This document shows, piece after piece, positions 59,565 through 64,000 of a stretch of DNA of 64,000 nucleotides (positions within the stretch are counted from its first letter, which is position 1; the number at the start of each line of letters is the position of its first letter). The notes under the pieces are model-generated. The model was not told where the DNA came from. It did no database searches and was given only the letters and a program-made list of their open reading frames with translations. Both the position numbers and the translations under genes were made by a program. Origin of the DNA: Saccharomycopsis malanga (Eukaryota; Ascomycota; Saccharomycetes; Ascoideales; Saccharomycopsidaceae); NCBI GenBank assembly GCA_004014935.1, contig CP025326.1, positions 124,001 to 188,000 on the forward strand, read 5' to 3'.

Positions 59565-61007
59565 ATGGGAATACCGTTTATACATCGAGTAGATTGGGCA
59601 GAATGGCCATTTCTTGTCCTATCGCTATTTCTAGTTTATATTGAGACGCTACTTACGTTTGTAACTGCATTGTTCCCACGGCGAATAATGCGGGTGTTCG
59701 ACCGGATAGTCGAGCTGGTTTATATCAACAATCCTGTGTATAGTTATTACAATTTAAAGTCTTTCAAAGGAGACAAGTACTCAAATGTGGAGTTTCTCAA
59801 CCGGATCAAAAACGCCCGTAATTTTGCAGAGTTGTGTAAATTGTTCGGCTACAAGACACAGAGCCATATTATCAAGACAGAAGATGGCTATATATTGACT
59901 CTTCATCGTGTAGTTCCGAAAAAGGGCGAGGCAAGCTTAGCAGGACGCCCAGTGGTGTATTTGCATCATGGATTACTTATGAACAGCGAAGTTTGGGTAA
60001 CCATGATGAACGCAAGCCACAACTTGCCGTTTCTTCTAAGCGATTTGGGCTACGACGTGTGGCTTGGAAACAACCGTGGTAACAAGTATTCAAAGAAACA
60101 CGTCCAGTGGAAACCAGAAGATAACAAGTTCTGGGACTTTTCTATTGACGAGTTTGCTATGCATGATATTCCCGACAGCATCAACCATATTCTCGGCCTC
60201 ACCAAGGCAGAAGACTTGACATATGTAGGTTTCAGCCAGGGCACTGCCCAGGGATTTGCAGCTCTCAGTTTGGATCCTGCCTTGAACAAAAAAGTGAATG
60301 GCTTTGTAGCATTATCTCCTGCAATCACCCCCAAAGGCTTGCACAATCCTGTAGTTGACTCGTTGATAAAAGCCAGTCCCATATTGATGTTTCTATTTTT
60401 TGGCCGCAAAGTGTTGCTCTCTTCTGCAACGTTCTGGAATTCGGTGATTTATCCGCCATTGTTCATCAAGGTGATTGACTACTGCAACATTCTACTTTTC
60501 AACTGGTACGGCAGCAACATTGTTTTTGACCAGAAAATCCTTTCGTACGCCCATCTATACTCCTCAACCAGCGTGAAAAGCGTAGTCCATTGGTTCCAAA
60601 TCATGCGAAACAAGTCTTTCCAAATGTACGACGATTCGTTGGGACTCTCCTTGACCCATCCTTCTATAAATGGGAACAGTAAAGAGTATCAGAACAAAGA
60701 TTACGTTGTTCCTTCTTATCCCACAGAAACAATCAAATCGCCCATCTTGTTGATCTACGGAAAAGCAGACTCCTTGGTAGACATCGACGTCATGCTCAAA
60801 CAGTTGCCGAAAACTAATCAGGTTAGAGCTATTGGAATTGAGGATTACGAACATTTGGAAATCATTTGGGGAGATGACATTACCAAAACCGTCTTTCCAA
60901 ATGTCATCAGCTTTCTTGATGAAGTCAATCAAGTTGATTCTCCATATCACTCGGAAAAATTGAAAAATATCATTGAAGAAGACGAAGATTGTGAAAGTTC
61001 CCTGTGA
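59565..61007 (+). CDS. Steryl ester hydrolase / acid-lipase family (TGL1/YEH type)
   Basis: Alpha/beta-hydrolase of the acid lipase family; Tgl1, Yeh1 and Yeh2 of yeast release sterols from steryl esters in lipid droplets or at the plasma membrane. From the ATG at 59565 it has 480 residues (an in-frame TTG at 59517 is less likely). An N-terminal membrane segment (about 13-35, WPFLVLSLFLVYIETLLTFV) precedes the fold. Family blocks: IIKTEDGYILTLHRV, VVYLHHGLLMNSEVW, DVWLGNNRGNKYS. The catalytic triad is visible: Ser224 in GFSQG, Asp402 in YGKADSLVD and His430 in EDYEHLEIIWG. The acidic tail is short, which makes it closer in size to Tgl1, but the exact orthologue is not certain. Confidence 0.87.
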   Translation: MGIPFIHRVDWAEWPFLVLSLFLVYIETLLTFVTALFPRRIMRVFDRIVELVYINNPVYSYYNLKSFKGDKYSNVEFLNRIKNARNFAELCKLFGYKTQSHIIKTEDGYILTLHRVVPKKGEASLAGRPVVYLHHGLLMNSEVWVTMMNASHNLPFLLSDLGYDVWLGNNRGNKYSKKHVQWKPEDNKFWDFSIDEFAMHDIPDSINHILGLTKAEDLTYVGFSQGTAQGFAALSLDPALNKKVNGFVALSPAITPKGLHNPVVDSLIKASPILMFLFFGRKVLLSSATFWNSVIYPPLFIKVIDYCNILLFNWYGSNIVFDQKILSYAHLYSSTSVKSVVHWFQIMRNKSFQMYDDSLGLSLTHPSINGNSKEYQNKDYVVPSYPTETIKSPILLIYGKADSLVDIDVMLKQLPKTNQVRAIGIEDYEHLEIIWGDDITKTVFPNVISFLDEVNQVDSPYHSEKLKNIIEEDEDCESSL

Positions 61008-61184
61008 TTTGGTACTGAGTGTTGGTATTATGCTATATGGTGATCAGTGGTTAGTTTCGGAGAGAAGAATCTGGTAGGATATTTTAGCAGATAGTTTTCT
61101 CAAAGAGAAGAATTTGGTAGGATAGTTTAGCAGAAAGTTTTCTCGAAGAGAAATATTTGGCAGACAGTTTTCTCGAAGATTCTG

Positions 61185-61800
61185 ATCAACACGTTTCTTT
61201 GGAATAAAAGCTCCTTAAAATCTCGAAGGAAGCATAAAAAAAGCCCCAAAGCAATGGCAAACTACGGAACAACGTCAAGAGATAAACAAAGCCTCTTGGA
61301 AAAGTGAAAAACACGAGTTTTAACAAATTATGTGCTATTCTTGACAAAATAAAGTTTTCTCGTTGATAAATAATTTTTAGTAGCTAAATATCGAAAAACA
61401 TACATGGCATGAAAACTCTAGTATTTAAGGAGTAAAGAAATACAATTTTGTATGATTTGGTTTGCTGTAAACACTCTAGGATCTGAATCAAAAAAATTTG
61501 AATTTTGCAAAAATTGACAAGTTTTCAAATATCCAAGCATAAATTCAAAATTCTTTATTATGAATAGCTACATCAGATTGGAAAACTTTCAAAGAGCTGG
61601 TGTACAGTTTTTTTAAATCAAAACAACTTGGAAAACACTGGTCTATTTTGATAAAACCTCTGACGGTTACTTTAAAACGACGAGGGCGCGAATCGAGTCC
61701 CAAAACATAAAGTGAGGAACGCCACACTTGTTTTCCACCCTATTTTGCGTGGCGCATGCCTCAACCAACTTGGCCACTCGGCAATAGTAAGGCATATTGA
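61185..61800 (-). repeat. Family B tRNA-headed repeat, nearly full length
   Basis: CAACACGTTTCTTTGGAATA, AAAGCTCCTTAAAATCTCGA, TTTTAACAAATTATGTGCTA, GGTTTGCTGTAAACACTCTA, then the head with GCGCGAATCGAGTCCC and AACCAACTTGGCCACTCGGC. Confidence 0.87.
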
Positions 61801-62012
61801 TAATATCATATATTTGGAGCCCGCCGCTGGGCAGTATGGCCAGTACTATTGGAGAAGAGAGCAGACCTGGCAGGATAGTTTAGTGGATAGCACTCTCGAA
61901 CAGGAACACGGGTGAGAATATTATGATGGACGTTATTGGGACTTTTCAAGTTTTTTAGACATGGCGTATATGCGATATAAACTGGGCCTGAAATATAGGA
62001 TATTAGTACTAT
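61801..62012 (+). repeat. Family A SINE, short subfamily, joined to family B
   Basis: Same reversed tail scrap and CGCCGCTGGGCAGTATGGCC start as at 58028, then AACAGGAACACGGGTGAGAA joint, TTAGACATGGCGTATATGCG and a tail ACTGGGCCTGAAATATAGGA. Between head and joint is an extra block (GGATAGTTTAGTGGATAGCA). Confidence 0.82.
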
Positions 62013-62081
62013 AGATACGCAGCTATTCCTGATGGCAAAGTACCTGGTCCTGTTCCGGAGTTGCCTTCGTATAAAAAGTTT

Positions 62082-62910
62082 TTATGAAAGTGGCAGAGCA
62101 TGAGGCGTAGGAAGTTGACCAAGTAGTCTGTCTTGCATTTCTATATCACTATCAACAGCATTTTTTTGCAATGCAGGAACGAATGGCGAATCTTCTTTTT
62201 TAGCGGGATCCTCATCCTTTACATTCATAGTTACATATGAAATTTCAATCAGGATCTTGTTGTTGAAGATAATTTTAACTTTAAGGATAAAAGCACTTTA
62301 GCCTCTTTGATTAATTGATTGAAAAATTCTTCTTCAAAAATACGATTATGTGCTTTCTTGATTCTCTGTTGTATATGTGCATAATTCAATCCAGGCTGTT
62401 CATTCTGCTCGTCTTGTTTTTCTTCTGCATCAAATAGAGTGGATTGACTAGTAAGAACAACTACGTCATTTACTTTTTCAAATATTTGTACCCTAGCATG
62501 GCTCTTCAACATAGGAGAAGTGTGAGATCTTGATATCCGTATTTGATTGCAATATTGCTGTCATTGGACTTGCTAAGAACTTGCTAAGAGCTTGCTCATA
62601 TGTTTTGTAATCCGTTTTACTGATTTTTGTTGTTGCTGTCAAAATTCAAACATTTTACCGTGTAAATTCTATTAAAATAATCAAATAATTTTTTTTCACG
62701 CTGAATTTCCACTTTTAGATGCTTGGCTTTTTTATTTATTAATTTTATGGTATTTTCTAAACTTTCCAACTTCCAGCTGATCATTGCCTTTTTATTAACT
62801 TGTTCAGACTGTAATTTGCCATTGTTGTTGGTGTTTGAAACCGTGGGGACAGCACCATGGGTGTTTCCATTGGAATCACCATAGACAAACTCTGGAGGAA
62901 CAATTCTATC
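62082..62910 (-). pseudogene. Relic of MED17/SRB4 (Mediator)
   Basis: A decayed copy of the Mediator head subunit Med17. On the minus strand the first part reads through RIVPPEFVYGDSNG to ISWKLESLENTIKLINKKAK, HLKVEIQREKKLFDYFNRIY, which follows the Med17 block with a run of amphipathic helices and a conserved Trp-helix (SW.L.SL..A...L). A second frame carries SNIAIKYGYQDLTL, like the Med17 strand before its Gly turn. A third (62512-62249) carries LNYAHIQQRIKKAHNRIFEE then EFFNQLIKEAK, like the IxxxHxxxFxxELxxxLxxEA helix of Med17. A fourth frame ends KEDSPFVPALQKN...LPLS and a stop at 62082. At least three frame changes and internal stops break it, and the ends of the gene are missing. The assignment is by memory of family patterns. 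Confidence 0.6.
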
Positions 62911-62916
62911 GCTTTA

Positions 62917-63290
62917 TGATTGAACTATAGGATGTTGGTACGATATATGCGCTGTATACTCTAATTATATGATATTAGTACTATATGTACGCCATATGCT
63001 CTAATTATATGATATTAGTACTATATATACGCGTTATACTTGAACTATAGGATATTGGTGCTATATGTGCGCTTTATGCTTGAAGTATATGATTATTTAT
63101 ACGCTTTATATGCTCTTATGCTTAAACTATAGGTTATTAATAATATTTGTACGCTTTATAGTTGAAGTATAGGATATTAATACTATATATGCTCTTTATG
63201 CTCTTTATGCTCTTTATGCTCTTTATGCTCTTTATGCTCTTTATGCTCTTTATGCTTGAACTATAGGATATTAATACTATATATGATTAT
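62917..63290. repeat. Satellite of about 50-bp units resembling the SINE A 3' end
   Basis: Phrases TTGAACTATAGGATATTAGT, ACTATATATACGC and CTTTATGCTTGAA recur about seven times. The unit resembles the family A tail at 61990-62020 (CCTGAAATATAGGATATTAG, TACTATAGATACGC). Inside, CTCTTTATG is repeated seven times exactly (63192-63254). Confidence 0.8.
63192..63254. repeat. 9-bp minisatellite CTCTTTATG, seven units
   Basis: Seven exact units nested in the larger satellite. Confidence 0.95.
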
Positions 63291-63292
63291 TA

Positions 63293-63484
63293 TAATAATA
63301 ATAATAATATCATATATTTCAAGCCCAGTACATATCAGTTTCGTATATACGCGCTATGTCTAAGGAAACTCGGTAAAGCCCTATCATGTCCTTTTGATCA
63401 TATTTGGCTCACCCCTGTTCCTGTTAGGTCCTCTTTCTCTTCCCCGACAACTCTGACCACTGAGCCAAATGGCCCAGTGGATTG
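63293..63484 (-). repeat. Family A SINE, short subfamily
   Basis: AATAATAATATCATATATTT tail, GCCCAGTACATATCAGTTTC, GTATATACGCGCTATGTCTA, joint GGCTCACCCCTGTTCCTGTT, and head read on the minus strand with box A TGGCTCAGTGGTCAGAG. Confidence 0.92.
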
Positions 63485-63577
63485 ATCATTTATATATATA
63501 TATATATATATGAAGCTGACACTCACCGCTGAGGACGACCTGCAGCATTATGTATATACACGCATCAATCACACCGC

Positions 63578-63635
63578 TCCATGCAAGATTATGTTTTTCC
63601 ATGCATGTGTCAACTAGCGCCCGGGTGTGCACGTG
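63578..63635. promoter_or_regulatory. TGCATG words and CACGTG before the PLP-enzyme gene
   Basis: CCATGCAAG and CCATGCATGTG (63578-63608) and GCACGTGC (CACGTG at 63630-63635), about 250-300 bases before the ATG. Cbf1 binds CACGTG and controls sulphur amino acid genes in yeasts, which fits the downstream gene; inferred. Confidence 0.45.
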
Positions 63636-63882
63636 CTATTGCATATCGCTGCTTATCTAGACAGGTTTCAGGTATTAATTAGATTTGTTGAGTCATCATC
63701 AATTTTTCAGGTGTTTCTTTTAAACGATGAATAATTTGATGAAAATTTATAAAAGGGAATTTTTTTTTTTTGTAATAAATTAAAATTTGCAATTTTTTTT
63801 TGGCTTTTAAAAGGGTTGGATTAGAAATATAATAAATTTATTTAGCAATTTTTTTAGCAGTATTTTAGCAATATTAGCCAAG

Positions 63883-64000
63883 ATGGGAAATTATAATATT
63901 GAAACAAAACTTTTGATGGTAGAGCATGACGACGGGTATAATGCGAGCAACCCGCCGTTGTACCAGACAACAACGTTCAAGCAGAAGAGCGAGGGCGCAA
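63883..64000 (+). CDS. Cys/Met-metabolism PLP enzyme, probably cystathionine beta-lyase (5' end)
   Basis: Only the first 39 codons are in the window. They read MGNYNIETKLLMVEHDDGYN then ASNPPLYQTTTFKQKS. The NxPLYQTxTFKQ block near residues 23-33 is the N-terminal signature of the Cys/Met PLP-dependent family, and the wording is closest to cystathionine beta-lyases (PLYQTATFKQ), which turn cystathionine into homocysteine. Other family members (gamma-synthase, gamma-lyase) cannot be ruled out because the PLP lysine and the rest lie beyond the edge. A CACGTG upstream suits sulphur control. Confidence 0.72.
   Translation, partial: MGNYNIETKLLMVEHDDGYNASNPPLYQTTTFKQKSEGA

Larger units (their letters stand above)
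61008..63882. other. Spacer: lipase to PLP-enzyme gene
   Basis: Family B and A pair (61185-62012), a MED17 relic (62082-62910), a satellite built from a SINE-tail-like unit (62917-63290), a short-form family A copy (63293-63484), a TA run, and the promoter of the last gene. About 61020-61180 has small local repeats of AGTTTTCTCGAAGAGAAG type. Confidence 0.65.

Overview
The window looks like nuclear DNA of a budding yeast (Saccharomycotina). The genes are almost all intronless and have clear yeast homologues (NUP159, ATG14, OCT1, SBA1, CRT10-like, YMR099C-type epimerase, YKL069W-type reductase, TGL1/YEH-type lipase). The one intron I can support (in SBA1) carries the yeast branch site TACTAAC. 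At three conserved positions, two in OCT1 and one in NUP159, a CTG codon stands where homologues have serine, which suggests a CUG-Ser yeast. The translations used here read CTG as Leu, so a few residues may be wrong. Gene density is very low for a yeast: about 16 genes in 64 kb, separated by AT-rich spacers full of repeats.

Layout. 0-11 kb: NUP159 (minus), then three Fig1-type claudin-like membrane proteins (plus) with a translin gene (minus) between the second and third. 12-14.6 kb: a decayed SNF8/VPS22 copy and an unrecognised gene. 16.1-18.05 kb: a fossil Ty1/copia element ending against the ATG14 stop codon. 18-20 kb: ATG14. 22.4-25.3 kb: OCT1 with in-frame repeat insertions. 28.2-29 kb: an Asn/Gln-rich ORF. 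29-35 kb: repeats, then a long regulatory-looking region in front of a 1,395-residue GPI-type adhesin (35.3-39.5 kb). 42.4-43.4 kb: unknown gene. 45.9 kb: hexose-6-phosphate epimerase. 49-51.3 kb: SBA1 and an F-box-like gene, divergent. 52.3-54.6 kb: CRT10-like. 58.6-61 kb: free-Met-(R)-sulfoxide reductase and a steryl-ester-hydrolase-type lipase, divergent. 62.1-62.9 kb: a decayed MED17 copy. 63.9 kb: the first 39 codons of a Cys/Met-metabolism PLP enzyme.

The most striking content is the repeats. Family A (about 40 whole or partial copies) has a tRNA-like head with Pol III box A and box B, a unique body of about 250 bp, and a 3' end that runs into an (ATT)n tract of variable length, as in a tRNA-derived SINE. 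A short subfamily lacks box B and the first half of the body. Family B (8 copies) has a different tRNA-like head followed by an AT-rich body, about 650 bp in all. A and B copies are joined in the same way at two places. I know of no well-described SINE in budding yeasts, so these are the best candidates for something undescribed. Solo LTRs, several minisatellites (7, 9, 10, 11, 12 and about 50 bp units) and two host-gene relics fill much of the rest. Clusters of TGCATG/GCATGC lie upstream of the adhesin and several other genes and may be sites for an APSES-type (Efg1/Phd1-like) regulator; this is inference.
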